A stretch of DNA of 64,000 nt from Rhizomicrobium electricum (lineage in GTDB: Bacteria > Pseudomonadota > Alphaproteobacteria > Micropepsales > Micropepsaceae), in NCBI RefSeq assembly GCF_011762045.1, contig NZ_JAASQS010000007.1, positions 248,001 to 312,000 on the forward strand. Direction: 5' to 3'. How positions within the stretch are numbered: the first letter of the stretch is position 1; every line of letters starts with the position of its first letter. The notes below the pieces were generated by a model. That model ran no database searches. It was given only the letters and a program-made list of their open reading frames with translations, and was not told the origin of the DNA. The translations under genes and the position numbers were made by a program. Below, in pieces: positions 42,926 through 53,533 of the stretch.

Positions 42926-44488
42926 ATGAACGATCAGTCGAGCCGATTTGATACTGCCAAAAACGCAGCCAAGCGCAATTTCACCGAAGCCCACCGTCGC
43001 TTCGGGACAGGTGCCGACGGGGAGCTCAACGCCTACGGGCGTTGGCGCGAGCGCCATCCGCAATTGAACAAATGGCTCTGGATCGCGCTCGCGCTGGTGC
43101 TGGTCGGGCTGTTCGTCTGGTGGCTTCTGCCGACCGAAAGCAATGAGATGCCGCGCGGCATGGGCGGCCCTCAGCCGGTCGGTGTGGCGCGCGCTGTCAA
43201 GGGGCCGATCGACGTCACGCTCAACGCGCTCGGCACCGTAACCCCGCTCGCGACCGTCAGTGTGCGGCCGCAGGTCTCGGGACAGGTCATCCGCTTCACC
43301 TTCCATGAAGGTCAGATGGTGAAGGCCGGTGACGTGCTCGCCGAGATCGATCCGCGCTCGTTCCAGGCGGCGCTCGATCAGGCCAAAGGGCAGCTCGCCC
43401 GCGATATGGCTTCGCTCCAGAACGCCCGTCTCGAGTTGAAGCGTCAGCAGGCTCTGATGGCCGCCAAAGCCACCTCGCAGCAGAATCTCGACAACCAGAT
43501 CGCGACGGTGAAACAGGACGAAGGCACCGTCGTTTCCGATCGGGCCAACGTACAGGCTGCCGAGGTCAATTTCGGCTACACCAAGGTCATCGCGCCGGTG
43601 GCCGGTCGCGCCGGTATCCGTCAGGTCGATGTCGGAAATTTCGTCAGCGCCGGACAGACCACGCCGATCGTGGTGGTGACGCAGATGGAGCCGATCTCGG
43701 TACTGTTCACGGTGCCCGAAGACAATGTCGGCGCCATCATGGAGCGCTTCAGTGCCGGCGAGGCCATGCAGGTCGACGCCTACGACCGCGCCCAGACGGA
43801 AAAGCTCGCCACCGGGCGGCTGACGGCCGTCGACAGCCAGATTGATACCACCACCGGTACGGTCAAGCTCAGGGCCATGTTCACCAACGAGGACGGCCGG
43901 CTGTTCCCCAACCAGTTCGTCAATGTGCGTCTGCTGGTCAATACGCTTCAGGATCAAGTCGTGATTCCGGCTGCCGCCATCCAGCGCGGCGCCTCCGGCA
44001 CGTTCGTGTTCGTGGTACGCAACGACGAAACCGACAAGTCCAAGAAAGTCGTGTTGATGCGTACCGTGACGCTTGGTGTGCAGCAGGGCGACAAGGTCGC
44101 CGTCGCCAATGGACTTAATCCCGGCGAAACCGTCGTGACCGATGGTGCCGACCGCCTGCGCGACGGCGGGCAGGTCACCATTCCGGGCGGCGAAAAAGTC
44201 GTCGGCGTCAAGGCACCGGCCGGGACCGCCGCTGGCGGGTTGAGCGATGCCGACAAAGCCAAGCGTCGTGCCGCGATGCAAGCTGCGTGCGGTGCCGACA
44301 TCAAGAAGTACTGCGACGGCAAGCAGGGGCCCGAGATGTTCATGTGCATGCGTGAGCATCGCGACGATTTCAGCGACACCTGCAAGGCCGAGATGAAGAA
44401 GATGCGCCGCCACGGCGGCGGTGCTGGCGGTGGCGGATTCGGTCGTCCTGGCGGCGGCCCGCCTCCAGGAGGACCGCCTCCGGGTTGA
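42926..44488 (+). CDS. RND efflux membrane-fusion adaptor with C-terminal Cys-rich domain
   Basis: 520 residues. One N-terminal membrane helix (about 48-66), then the HlyD/AcrA-type adaptor: lipoyl-like barrel half (VTLNALGTVTPLATVSVRPQ), helical hairpin (about 145-195), beta-barrel and membrane-proximal domain to about residue 435. The last about 85 residues are unusual: a Cys-rich GLG1/FGFR-type repeat (CGADIKKYCDGKQGPEMFMC, then HRDDFSDTCKAEM) ahead of a Gly/Pro tail. The first adaptor domain couples the permease to an outer-membrane channel. First gene of a three-gene efflux operon; no TolC-like gene follows. Confidence 0.9.
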   Translation: MNDQSSRFDTAKNAAKRNFTEAHRRFGTGADGELNAYGRWRERHPQLNKWLWIALALVLVGLFVWWLLPTESNEMPRGMGGPQPVGVARAVKGPIDVTLNALGTVTPLATVSVRPQVSGQVIRFTFHEGQMVKAGDVLAEIDPRSFQAALDQAKGQLARDMASLQNARLELKRQQALMAAKATSQQNLDNQIATVKQDEGTVVSDRANVQAAEVNFGYTKVIAPVAGRAGIRQVDVGNFVSAGQTTPIVVVTQMEPISVLFTVPEDNVGAIMERFSAGEAMQVDAYDRAQTEKLATGRLTAVDSQIDTTTGTVKLRAMFTNEDGRLFPNQFVNVRLLVNTLQDQVVIPAAAIQRGASGTFVFVVRNDETDKSKKVVLMRTVTLGVQQGDKVAVANGLNPGETVVTDGADRLRDGGQVTIPGGEKVVGVKAPAGTAAGGLSDADKAKRRAAMQAACGADIKKYCDGKQGPEMFMCMREHRDDFSDTCKAEMKKMRRHGGGAGGGGFGRPGGGPPPGGPPPG

Positions 44489-44506
44489 TGTGAGGGCACC
44501 TATCCC

Positions 44507-47500
44507 ATGAACCCCTCCGCACCGTTCATCAAACGCCCGGTGGCCACTTCGCTTCTGATGCTGGCGATCATGCTGGTCGGCATCCTCGGCTACCGGTTCC
44601 TGCCGCTGTCGGCGCTGCCGCAGGTCGATTACCCGACCATCCAGGTCGTGACCTTCCTGCCCGGCGCCAGCCCGGACGTGATGACGACCTCGGTGACGGC
44701 GCCGCTCGAACGCCAGTTCGGGCAGATGCCCGGCCTCAAGCAGATGTCGTCGATCTCCTCCGGCGGAGCGTCGGTCATTACCCTGCAGTTCGACCTCAGC
44801 CTGTCGCTCGATATCGCCGAGCAGGAGGTTCAGGCGGCGATCAACGCGGGCGGCAACATGCTGCCGCAATCGCTGCCGGCGCCGCCGATCTACAACAAGG
44901 TCAATCCGGCCGATGCGCCGATCCTGACCTTGGCGGTGCATTCCAAGACCATGACGCTGCCGCAGCTCGAGAATCTGGCCGAGACGCGCATCGTCCAGAA
45001 GATGCAGCAGCTCAACGGCGTCGGTCTGGTTTCGATCAACGGCGGCCAGCGGCCGGCGGTGCGGGTGCGGGCCAACATCCAGGCGCTGGCCCATTACGGC
45101 CTCAATATCGACGACCTGCGGACTACCATTTCGAACGCCAACACCAACGCGCCGAAAGGCAGCTTCGACGGGCCGTCGCGCTCCTACACGATCAACGCCA
45201 ACGACCAGATCCAGACTCCCGAGGAATACAAGAAGATCGTTGTCGCCTTCAAAAACGGCGCGCCGGTCTATCTGTCGGACGTGGCGACGGTCGAAGACTC
45301 GGCCGAGAACACCAAGCTCGCGAGCTGGATGAACACCACGCCGGCGATCATTGTGAACGTCCAGCGTCAGCCGGGCGCCAACGTCATCGCCGTGGCGGAT
45401 TCGGTAAAGAAGGTCCTGAAGGAAATCGAAGCGGGATTGCCGGGCTCGGTCCAGGTCGACGTCGTTTCCGACCGCACCAACACCATCCGCGCCTCGGTCG
45501 CCGACGTGCAATTCGAACTGGCGCTTGCCGTCGTGCTGGTCGTGCTGGTGATCTTCGTATTCCTACGCAATCTGTCGGCAACGTTCATCCCGTCCCTGAG
45601 CGTGCCCCTCAGTATCGTCGGCACTTTCGCGGCGATGTACCTGCTCGGCTATTCGCTCAACAATCTGTCGCTGATGGCGCTCACCATCGCCGCCGGCTTC
45701 GTGGTCGACGATGCCATCGTGATGATCGAGAACATTTCCCGCTATCTCGAGCAGGGGATGTCGCCGTACGAAGCGGCGATGAAGGGATCGGGCGAGATCG
45801 GCTTCACCATCGTGTCGCTGACCATTTCGCTGATCGCCGTGCTGATTCCGCTCCTGTTCATGCAGGAGGTGGTCGGCCGTCTGTTCCGCGAATTCGCCGT
45901 GACGCTCGCCATCACCATTCTGATTTCGGCCGTGGTGTCGCTTACGCTGGTGCCGATGCTGTGCGCCAAGCTTCTGCGCCACCGGACCGAAGGCAAGCCG
46001 CAAGGGCGCGTAGCCGCGAAATCGGAGGAATACTACAACCGCCTCGTCGCTGCTTACGATCGCGGCCTCATCTGGGTCTTGAGCCACCAGCGCCTGACCT
46101 TGCAGGTCACCGTCGGTACGCTGCTGTTCACCGTCTTCCTCTATGCGGTCATCTCGAAGGGCTTCTTCCCGGTGCAGGACACCGGTCTCGTGCAAGGCAT
46201 CAGTCAGGCCGGACCGACGGTCTCGTTCGCCGAGATGTCGAAGCGCCAGGAAGCGTTGGCCGCCGCTTTGCTCAAAGACCCGGATGTCGCCGGCCTGTCG
46301 AGCTACATCGGCGTCGACGGCACCAACACCACGCTCAATTCCGGCCGTCTGCTGATCAATCTCAAGCCCAAAGGCGAGCGCAGCTCGAGTTTCGAAAACA
46401 TTCTCGCCCGCTTGTCGAATAGCTCCCGCTCGGTTGCCGGCATTTCGCTGTTCGTGCAGCCGGTGCAGGATCTGACCATCGACTCTACGGTCAGCCGGGC
46501 GCAATACCAGTTCGTGCTCGAAGACGCTTCCACCTCGGTCCTCAATCATTGGGTGCCGCGGCTGGTCGAAAGCATGCAGAAGCGGCACGAGCTCGCCAAC
46601 GTGTCGACCGACTTCACCGACAAGGGTTTGGCCGCCTTCGTGACCGTCGACCGCGACGACGCCGCCCGCTTCGGCATCACGGCGGCGACCATCGACAACG
46701 CGCTTTACGACGCGTTCGGTCAGCGCATCATTTCGACCATCTTCACCCAGTCGAACCAGTACCGCGTCATCCTCGAATCCGGCGGGCCGGAACAGAAATC
46801 GCTGGCGGCGATGGGCGATATCTATCTGCCGTCGTCGGGCGGCGGGCAGGTGCCGCTATCCTCCATCGCCCGTGTCGAAGAGCGTCTGACGCCGCTCGCC
46901 AACAACCATTTGGGCCAGTTCCCCGCCGCCACGGTGTCGTTCGATGCGGCCCCCGGCTATTCGCTCGGCAGCGCGGTCGATGCGGTGCGCAAGGCCGAGG
47001 CCGACGCGAAGCTGCCCACCAGCATCAACACCAGCTTCCAGGGCTCGGCGCTCGCTTTCCAGTCGACGCTCGGCAACGAGCTGCTCCTGATCCTCGCCGC
47101 CATCGTGACGGTCTACATCGTGCTTGGGGTGCTCTACGAGAGCTTCATCCATCCGGTCACGATCCTGTCGACACTGCCGTCGGCCGGTATCGGAGCGCTG
47201 CTCGCCCTCATGATCACCGGTAACGATCTCAATGTCGTCTCGATCATAGGCATCATTCTGTTGATCGGTATCGTCAAGAAGAACGCGATCATGATGATCG
47301 ACTTCGCGCTCGAAGCCGAACGCCACGAAGGAAAGTCGCCGCGCGATGCCATCTATCAGGCTGCACTGCTGCGCTTCCGCCCGATCATGATGACGACCAT
47401 GGCCGCCATGCTCGGCGCCATGCCGTTGATGATCGGCTCGGGCACCGGGTCGGAGCTGCGTCACCCGCTCGGCCTCGCCATCGTCGGCGGCCTTCTGGTC

Positions 47501-47614
47501 AGCCAGCTTCTCACCCTGTTCACCACGCCGGTGGTCTATATCTACTTCGATACGCTGGTGCAGCGCGTCCGCCGCCGCCGCGGTGGGCCTCCGGCGGGCG
47601 CGGTGCCGCAATGA
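44507..47614 (+). CDS. RND multidrug efflux permease (HAE1/MdtB-like)
   Basis: 1035 residues with 12 membrane helices and two large periplasmic loops, the normal size for the AcrB/MdtB family. N-terminus [20 protein letters not shown] is typical; the proton-relay DD pair lies in TM4 ([13 protein letters not shown]) and the late [17 protein letters not shown] motif is present. It exports drugs or other amphiphiles by proton antiport. Starts 18 bases after the adaptor and overlaps the next gene as ATGA, suggesting a heteromeric pump of MdtBC type. Confidence 0.95.
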   Translation: MNPSAPFIKRPVATSLLMLAIMLVGILGYRFLPLSALPQVDYPTIQVVTFLPGASPDVMTTSVTAPLERQFGQMPGLKQMSSISSGGASVITLQFDLSLSLDIAEQEVQAAINAGGNMLPQSLPAPPIYNKVNPADAPILTLAVHSKTMTLPQLENLAETRIVQKMQQLNGVGLVSINGGQRPAVRVRANIQALAHYGLNIDDLRTTISNANTNAPKGSFDGPSRSYTINANDQIQTPEEYKKIVVAFKNGAPVYLSDVATVEDSAENTKLASWMNTTPAIIVNVQRQPGANVIAVADSVKKVLKEIEAGLPGSVQVDVVSDRTNTIRASVADVQFELALAVVLVVLVIFVFLRNLSATFIPSLSVPLSIVGTFAAMYLLGYSLNNLSLMALTIAAGFVVDDAIVMIENISRYLEQGMSPYEAAMKGSGEIGFTIVSLTISLIAVLIPLLFMQEVVGRLFREFAVTLAITILISAVVSLTLVPMLCAKLLRHRTEGKPQGRVAAKSEEYYNRLVAAYDRGLIWVLSHQRLTLQVTVGTLLFTVFLYAVISKGFFPVQDTGLVQGISQAGPTVSFAEMSKRQEALAAALLKDPDVAGLSSYIGVDGTNTTLNSGRLLINLKPKGERSSSFENILARLSNSSRSVAGISLFVQPVQDLTIDSTVSRAQYQFVLEDASTSVLNHWVPRLVESMQKRHELANVSTDFTDKGLAAFVTVDRDDAARFGITAATIDNALYDAFGQRIISTIFTQSNQYRVILESGGPEQKSLAAMGDIYLPSSGGGQVPLSSIARVEERLTPLANNHLGQFPAATVSFDAAPGYSLGSAVDAVRKAEADAKLPTSINTSFQGSALAFQSTLGNELLLILAAIVTVYIVLGVLYESFIHPVTILSTLPSAGIGALLALMITGNDLNVVSIIGIILLIGIVKKNAIMMIDFALEAERHEGKSPRDAIYQAALLRFRPIMMTTMAAMLGAMPLMIGSGTGSELRHPLGLAIVGGLLVSQLLTLFTTPVVYIYFDTLVQRVRRRRGGPPAGAVPQ

Positions 47615-50600
47615 ATATCTCCAGGGTCTTCATCGAGCGCCCGGTGGCCACCACGTTGCTGACCATGGGGCTCGCTTTGGCCGGCATCGTGTCCTACTTC
47701 CTGTTGCCGGTGGCGCCGTTGCCCTCGGTCGACATGCCGGTGATCTTCGTATCGGCCCAGATGGCCGGCGCCAGTCCCGAGGTCATGGCGTCCACCGTGG
47801 CGACTCCCTTGGAGCGTCATCTCGGCACTATCGCCGGGGTCAACGAGATGACCTCGTCGAGTTCGGTCGGCTCGTCGCGCATCACGCTCCAGTTCGACAT
47901 CAATCGCGACATCGACGGGGCGGCGCGCGACGTGCAGGCTGCGATCGTGGCGGCGCGTGCCGATCTTCCCGCTGCACTGCGGTCCAATCCGACCTATCGC
48001 AAGATCAATCCGGCCGATCAGCCGGTGATGATCCTGGCTTTGACTTCCGACACGCTGACGCCCGGCCAGATTTACGACTCCGCCTCCACCATTCTGTCGC
48101 AGAAGCTCAGCCAGGTTGGCGGCATCGGGCAGGTGCAGGTGTCGGGCTCGTCGTTGCCGGCGGTGCGCGTCGATCTCAATCCGCGGGCGCTGTTCAAATA
48201 CGGAGTCGGTCTGGAGACCGTTCGTGCCGCGCTCAGTGCGGCCAATGCCAACGCGCCCAAAGGCGCGCTGGAAGATGGGCCCCGGCGCTACCAGGTCTAT
48301 GTCAATGACCAGGCGCGCACCGCGAACGATTTCAAAAGCCTGATCGTCGCTTACCGCAACGGCGCCGCGGTGCGCCTGCAGGATGTCGCCGAGGTCAGCG
48401 ACGGCGTCGAGGATGTCCGCAATCTCGGGATGGCCAACGGTAAGCCGGCGGTGCTGGTGATCCTGACCCGGCAGCCCGGTGCCAATATCATCGAGACGGT
48501 CGCCAACGTGAAAAAGGTGCTGCCGCAGCTTCAGGCCGCGCTGCCGCCTGCCATCCATCTCGACATCGTCAACGACCGCACCCAGTCGATCCAGGCCTCT
48601 GTCACCGACGTGCAGATCACCATGGTGATCGCCGTGCTCTTGGTGATGATGGTGGTCTACCTGTTCCTGCGCAACGGGCGCGCCACCATCATCCCTTCGG
48701 TTGCAGTGCCGCTGTCCATTCTGGGCACCTTCGGGGTGATGTATCTCTGCGGCTTCACGCTCGACGTCCTGTCGCTGATGGCGTTGACGGTGGCGACGGG
48801 GTTTGTGGTCGACGACGCCATCGTGGTGCTGGAAAATGTCACCCGCCACATCGAGGCGGGCATGCCGCGGCTCCAAGCGGCGATGGTCGGTACCGGCGAG
48901 GTCGGCTTTACTGTGGTGGCGATGAGCCTCAGCCTGATCGCGGTGTTCATTCCGATCCTTCTGATGGGCGGTCCGATCGGGCGGATGTTCCAGGAATTCG
49001 CCGTGGTCCTCGCCGCCGCGGTCGGCATCTCGCTGGTCATTTCGCTGACCACGACCGCGATGCTGTGCGGCCATCTCGATTTCAAGCACGGCGAAGGCGG
49101 GCAGGGTCCCATTCTGCGGCGGTCCGAAGCGGCATTCGAGTGGATGAAGCGCACCTATGCCCGCACGCTGGGCTGGGCCCTGATGAACCCCTTGACCATC
49201 ATGTTTGTGTTCGTCGTCACTTTCGCCCTCAACATATTCCTTTGGATTAACATGCCGACCGGCTTGCTGCCGGCCGAAGATACCGGCCAGGTACAGGCCC
49301 AAATTCGCGCCGATCAAGCGATCAGCTTCCAGCTGATGCAGCAGAAGTTCACCCAGTTCGTGAAAATCATCGCGGCCGATCCGGCGGTCGACACCGTGTC
49401 CGGCTTCACCGGCGGTGGCGGCGGCGGGCCGCGCGGCGGCTCAGTCAATTCGGCGAACGTGTTCATCCAGCTGAAGCCGCTGCCGCAGCGCGGCGGCATG
49501 AAGACCAACGATGTGGTCGAGCGCTTGAACACCAAGCTGAAAGGCATCGCAGGGGCGCGTATTTTCCTTCGTGCGGCGGGCAATTTCCGCGCCGGCGGCC
49601 GCCAGAGCGATTCCAGTTATCAGTACTCCATGCTCGGCGACACGCTCAGCGATCTCGACACTTGGGTGCCGCGCATCACCGATGCGCTTCTCAACGTGCC
49701 GGAGATCGCCGATGTCAATTCCGACCGCCAGGATGCCGGGCTCGAAGTCCAGCTCCAGATCGATCGCGCCACCGCCGCCCGCCTCGGCGTTTCGACGACC
49801 CAGATCACCTCGACTCTCTACGACGCCTTCGGCCAGCGCCAAGTCTCGACCATCTACGAAGACCTCAATCAGTATCACGTCGTGATGGGTGTGGCGCCCG
49901 CCTTCTGGCAGAGCCCGGAGACTTTGAAGGACATCTACGTCTCGACCTCGGGTGGAGCGATTTCCGGTACCGCTTCGTCGGGCGCGGCCGCTGGCACGGT
50001 GGTGTCGTCGACCGCCCAGCTCACCGCCGCCGACGTCGCCAACGACGCCCGCCGCAATCAGCAGATGAACGCGCTGGTGACATCGGTCGGCGGCAGCGCC
50101 TCCACCGCGGCGTCGATTTCGACGCGGCAGGAAAAGATGGTGCCGCTCTCCGCCTTCACCTCGTTCGGCCCCGGCCTGATGCCGTTGTCGATCAATCATC
50201 AGGGCCCGTTCGTAGCGACGACCTTTTCGTTCGAACTCGCCAAGGGCAAGACGCTGGGCGATGCGGTCAATGCCATCCACCGCGTCATGGCGCAGTTGAA
50301 CGTACCGATCTCGATCCATGGCGAGTTCGCCGGCAATGCGCGGCTGTTCCAGTCGCAGAATTCCGGTCAGCTCTGGCAGATTCTGGCGGCGGTGGTGGCG
50401 GTCTATATCGTGCTGGGCGTGCTCTATGAGAGCCTGATCCATCCGATCACGATCATCTCGACCCTGCCGTCGGCAGGCGTCGGCGCGCTGATTGCGCTCC
50501 TGTTTGCGCGCAAGTTCAATCAGACGATCGATTTCAATACCATCAGCTTCATCGGCATCATCCTGTTGATCGGCATCGTGAAGAAGAACGCGATCATGAT

Positions 50601-50940
50601 GGTCGACTTCGCGCTCGATGCGGAACGCCGTCGCGGGCTGACCTCGCGCGAGGCGATCTACGAAGCCTGCCAGCTCCGCTTCCGCCCGATCATGATGACG
50701 ACCTTCGCGGCCATTCTCGGTGCGCTGCCGCTGGCGATGGGCTTCGGAACGGGCTCGGAAATGCGTCAGCCGCTTGGCATCTCGATCGTCGGCGGCCTCA
50801 TCGTCAGCCAGGTCCTGACGCTCTACACCACGCCGGTGATCTATCTCTATATGGATCGTTTCCGGTTATGGGCCGGTCGCCGCTGGAATCGCTTCTACGC
50901 GCGCCTGCTCGGCGATCCGATGCCGGAAGCCGGGGAATAG
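47611..50940 (+). CDS. RND multidrug efflux permease, second subunit (MdtC-like)
   Basis: 1109 residues, about 75 longer than its partner. Same RND signatures: [31 protein letters not shown] (TM4 proton relay) and [20 protein letters not shown]. The extra length lies in the second periplasmic loop: a glycine-rich segment ([10 protein letters not shown], about 600-610) and an Ala/Ser/Thr-rich stretch (about 790-840). These may reshape the substrate path or simply be flexible loops. Overlap with the first permease supports one assembled pump. Confidence 0.95.
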   Translation: MNISRVFIERPVATTLLTMGLALAGIVSYFLLPVAPLPSVDMPVIFVSAQMAGASPEVMASTVATPLERHLGTIAGVNEMTSSSSVGSSRITLQFDINRDIDGAARDVQAAIVAARADLPAALRSNPTYRKINPADQPVMILALTSDTLTPGQIYDSASTILSQKLSQVGGIGQVQVSGSSLPAVRVDLNPRALFKYGVGLETVRAALSAANANAPKGALEDGPRRYQVYVNDQARTANDFKSLIVAYRNGAAVRLQDVAEVSDGVEDVRNLGMANGKPAVLVILTRQPGANIIETVANVKKVLPQLQAALPPAIHLDIVNDRTQSIQASVTDVQITMVIAVLLVMMVVYLFLRNGRATIIPSVAVPLSILGTFGVMYLCGFTLDVLSLMALTVATGFVVDDAIVVLENVTRHIEAGMPRLQAAMVGTGEVGFTVVAMSLSLIAVFIPILLMGGPIGRMFQEFAVVLAAAVGISLVISLTTTAMLCGHLDFKHGEGGQGPILRRSEAAFEWMKRTYARTLGWALMNPLTIMFVFVVTFALNIFLWINMPTGLLPAEDTGQVQAQIRADQAISFQLMQQKFTQFVKIIAADPAVDTVSGFTGGGGGGPRGGSVNSANVFIQLKPLPQRGGMKTNDVVERLNTKLKGIAGARIFLRAAGNFRAGGRQSDSSYQYSMLGDTLSDLDTWVPRITDALLNVPEIADVNSDRQDAGLEVQLQIDRATAARLGVSTTQITSTLYDAFGQRQVSTIYEDLNQYHVVMGVAPAFWQSPETLKDIYVSTSGGAISGTASSGAAAGTVVSSTAQLTAADVANDARRNQQMNALVTSVGGSASTAASISTRQEKMVPLSAFTSFGPGLMPLSINHQGPFVATTFSFELAKGKTLGDAVNAIHRVMAQLNVPISIHGEFAGNARLFQSQNSGQLWQILAAVVAVYIVLGVLYESLIHPITIISTLPSAGVGALIALLFARKFNQTIDFNTISFIGIILLIGIVKKNAIMMVDFALDAERRRGLTSREAIYEACQLRFRPIMMTTFAAILGALPLAMGFGTGSEMRQPLGISIVGGLIVSQVLTLYTTPVIYLYMDRFRLWAGRRWNRFYARLLGDPMPEAGE

Positions 50941-50956
50941 CCGCGCGGACGGAAGA

Positions 50957-51685
50957 TCAGAAGTCCGGCGTGTCGGAGTCCGAGGTATCGGGGGCGCCGT
51001 TGCGGATTTCCGAATTGCGGTACTGCCGGTAGAGGCTGCGCGTCGTCGCGTAGAGATCGATCGAGGTGCGCTCGATCTGGTCCAACGTGTCGATGTTGCG
51101 CGCTCTGAGGTCGAGCACCGAAACACCCGAACGCACCGCATACCACGTATCGGATCCGTGGAAGCTGATATAGGTGGTGGGGTCGATGAAGATATCGACG
51201 ATGCCGCCGGCGAGATCCCGCGGCGGCTTCGGTCCCATGAACGGCATCACCAGATAGGGGCCTTCGCCGACGCCGTAGACGCCGAGCGTCTGGCCGAAAT
51301 CCTCGCTGTGGTCGGGAATGCCGATCATGGTGGCGACGTCGACGAGACCGCCGACGCCGAGCGTGACGTTCACGGTGAAGCGGCCGAGCGTTTCGCCCGC
51401 GCGCGTGCCTTCGCCCTGCAACAGGTCGTTACCGAAGGTGACGGGCTTGTCGAGCGTGGCCAGGAAATTGTGCACGCCGGTACGGGCGAATTGCGGCACG
51501 ACGGTGTTGTAGCCCTGGGCGACGGGCTTGGCGAAATACTTGTCGAGCTTGGTGTTGAGATCGAAGATCGACCGGTTGGTCGACTCGTAAGGATCGTTCT
51601 GAGCGATGGCTTCAGGGTCTTTGCTGGCGGCGCAACCCGCCGCCAATACGCCCACTATGGCGATCGTGAATATCTTCTGCAGCAT
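50957..51685 (-). CDS. mlaA: MlaA/VacJ-family outer-membrane lipoprotein
   Basis: 242 residues. Lipoprotein signal peptide ends LAAGC (lipid-modified Cys near 18). The MlaA domain follows: NDPYESTNRSIFDLNTKLDK, then LLQGEGTRAGETLGRF and GVGGLVDVAT, with a DFGQTLGVYGVGEGPYLVMP signature. MlaA removes misplaced phospholipid from the outer leaflet with MlaBCDEF, none of which is here. The internal ATG at 51685 was preferred because it begins the signal peptide; 13 further upstream codons are not signal-like. Converges with the RND operon. Confidence 0.9.
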   Translation of the reverse strand: MLQKIFTIAIVGVLAAGCAASKDPEAIAQNDPYESTNRSIFDLNTKLDKYFAKPVAQGYNTVVPQFARTGVHNFLATLDKPVTFGNDLLQGEGTRAGETLGRFTVNVTLGVGGLVDVATMIGIPDHSEDFGQTLGVYGVGEGPYLVMPFMGPKPPRDLAGGIVDIFIDPTTYISFHGSDTWYAVRSGVSVLDLRARNIDTLDQIERTSIDLYATTRSLYRQYRNSEIRNGAPDTSDSDTPDF

Positions 51686-51775
51686 ACAAAAGCCCACCCG
51701 GGGAAACGAACACGTACTGTTCAACGCAATGGTGAATATCGGGTTTCAAGCCTCAGCCTTCAAGGGGAATTCGGG

Positions 51776-52558
51776 TCAGATTCCGGCGTACCAGCTATAC
51801 CCCTGATCTTCCCAATATCCGCCCCGTCCGCCGGCGATGCCGGACAGGTCCGTAACGAGTTCGATGCCATTGATGTACTTGGCCATTTTGTAGCCGAGCT
51901 GACGTTCGGCCCGGAGCCGGACGGGGGCGCCGTTCTTGACCGGCAAGGGCGCGCCGTTGAGTTCGTAAGCGAGAATCGTTTGCGGATGCGTCGCTTCCAA
52001 CAGGTCCAGGCTCTCGTAATAGAACTGCGGCACGTCTCCCGCCGCCGCCATGTTGTCGGCACAGTGGAAGACGACGTAGCGCGCTTGCGGTCTCACTTTC
52101 GCGGCCGCCAACACGGTTGCGAGCGGAACGCCCGTCCATTTGCCGATGCAGCTCCAGCCCTCGACGCAGTCGTGACGCGTGATCTGGGTTCGTGACGGCA
52201 GCGCCTTCAACGCGGCCAGCGACAAGGAGAGGGGATGTTCGACCAAGCCGCTAACCGTAATGCGCCAGTCGGCAAAGCCGTTCGCCACATGGGCGCTATA
52301 GGCATCGCTGGCCGGATCTTGCGTACCGTTGGCGCGGAAGTCGGGCGCGATGTCGGCTTCGGCGTATTCGGGGGCCAGAGCGTGGCTGCCGGCAAACAGG
52401 CGCTGAGCCCGCAGGGTCAGTTTCTCGACTTCGCCCAGCAGATTGGCCACCCACGGCTTTTGCGACAGCTTCGTGCATCCGGACAGGGTCAGAAGGGTTC
52501 CGGCCGCGCCGATGCGCGCGAGAAAACGGCGGCGGGCAAGCGCGCGGTCAGTCGCCAT
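51776..52558 (-). CDS. Molybdopterin-dependent oxidoreductase (MsrP/YedY/sulfite-oxidase family), Tat-exported
   Basis: 260 residues. N-terminal Tat signal (ARRRFLARIG) runs into LTLSGC, a lipobox-like site, so it may be a Tat lipoprotein. The Moco domain has HDCVEGWSCIGKWTGV with the Mo-binding Cys (C131) and a second Cys (C137). Close relatives reduce methionine sulfoxide or act on sulfite; the substrate cannot be fixed here. It overlaps the start of the upstream cytochrome b gene by 11 bases, and the heme-bearing membrane partner indicates electrons come from the quinone pool. Confidence 0.9.
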   Translation of the reverse strand: MATDRALARRRFLARIGAAGTLLTLSGCTKLSQKPWVANLLGEVEKLTLRAQRLFAGSHALAPEYAEADIAPDFRANGTQDPASDAYSAHVANGFADWRITVSGLVEHPLSLSLAALKALPSRTQITRHDCVEGWSCIGKWTGVPLATVLAAAKVRPQARYVVFHCADNMAAAGDVPQFYYESLDLLEATHPQTILAYELNGAPLPVKNGAPVRLRAERQLGYKMAKYINGIELVTDLSGIAGGRGGYWEDQGYSWYAGI

Positions 52559-53399
52559 GATTGTCCTCGATGACGTAGCGGCCGGTAATCATCGACTTCA
52601 GATTGTTCCAGGCGCCCGACAGAACCACCATGACGATATGGACGAGGAAAAAACCGAAAAACGAGAAAGCACAGAGAAAATGAATGGTGCGCGCGGTCTG
52701 GCGGCCGCCGAACAGCCATAACAGCTGCGGGAAGGCGGCATCCATGGTCGGCGACATCGTAAGGCCGGTTGCGAGCACGAGCGGTCCGAGCCCGAATATG
52801 ACGATCAGGTAGCTGAGCTTCTGCAGGCTGTTGTAGCGCCGGGCCGCGTCGCCTTTGGGGAAACGCAGCTTGAGGTGCTCGATCACGGTGTGCGGCAGCG
52901 CCTTCAAGTCTCTCCGCGTCGGCAGCAGGTCGCGGCGGAGATGCCCGCGCCAGACGGCCCACAGCGCGAACAGCAAGCCGTTCACGGCGAACAGCCAGGC
53001 GGCGGCGAAGTGCCAGAGCCGGCCCATGGCGAGCCATTGGGGGGCGGGCAGGGTGGCCCAGGCGGGAAACCCGCGCGGTGTGGCAACGCCCTCGACGTTA
53101 GAGACGCCCAGCAGGCCCGTGGTGTTGATCCGGTGCTGGCCGATCCAGGTGTAGCCCTTGAGCCCGTCAGGGCCTTCCCAAGCCGTCATGGCGAGAACCG
53201 GGCGGGTAAACTCGGACGCCTCTCCCAGGTAGAGGGCCGGGTGGGCGTTGAAGATTTGAAGCCCGCTCATCAGCAGAACGAGCAGACACACTGCGTTCAC
53301 CCAATGCGCGATCCGCGTCACTACGGCATGGCGGCGGACCACAATGACGGGGCCGGGCGGCGCAAGGCCGAAAATCCGTTGCCAGGACGGCATTTTCAC
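52548..53399 (-). CDS. Cytochrome b561-type membrane subunit
   Basis: 283 residues with about four membrane helices and candidate heme histidines: TRIAHWVNAVCLLVLLMSGL, GRLWHFAAAWLF, and RTIHFLCAFSFFGFFLVHIV. It resembles the dihaem cytochrome b subunits of formate, thiosulfate and nickel-type hydrogenases rather than classical MsrQ. As first gene of the two-gene operon it should carry electrons between quinones and the Tat-exported molybdoenzyme. Confidence 0.88.
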   Translation of the reverse strand: MKMPSWQRIFGLAPPGPVIVVRRHAVVTRIAHWVNAVCLLVLLMSGLQIFNAHPALYLGEASEFTRPVLAMTAWEGPDGLKGYTWIGQHRINTTGLLGVSNVEGVATPRGFPAWATLPAPQWLAMGRLWHFAAAWLFAVNGLLFALWAVWRGHLRRDLLPTRRDLKALPHTVIEHLKLRFPKGDAARRYNSLQKLSYLIVIFGLGPLVLATGLTMSPTMDAAFPQLLWLFGGRQTARTIHFLCAFSFFGFFLVHIVMVVLSGAWNNLKSMITGRYVIEDNHGD

Positions 53400-53533
53400 G
53401 GCTCCCGCGATATTTCGCCGCGCAGCCTAACAGGGTCGGCCTAGACCTGCCAACCGGAGCCAAGTCTCTGATATCGATAGACATCGCTTGAACGGGAAGA
53501 TTACCTTACCCCCGCCTTGCCAGAGGAACTTCC
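53400..53533. promoter_or_regulatory. Divergent promoter region cytochrome b / uxaC
   Basis: 134 bases between the minus-strand cytochrome b gene and the plus-strand uxaC. Contains the palindrome TATCGATA within GATATCGATAGACATCG near 53470. AGAGGAA lies just before the uxaC start. No gene seen. Confidence 0.5.

Noticed and set aside
42797..45511. 904-codon minus-strand frame opposite the RND adaptor and permease
   Set aside because: Shadow frame without domains; it also crosses the terminator and several clear genes.
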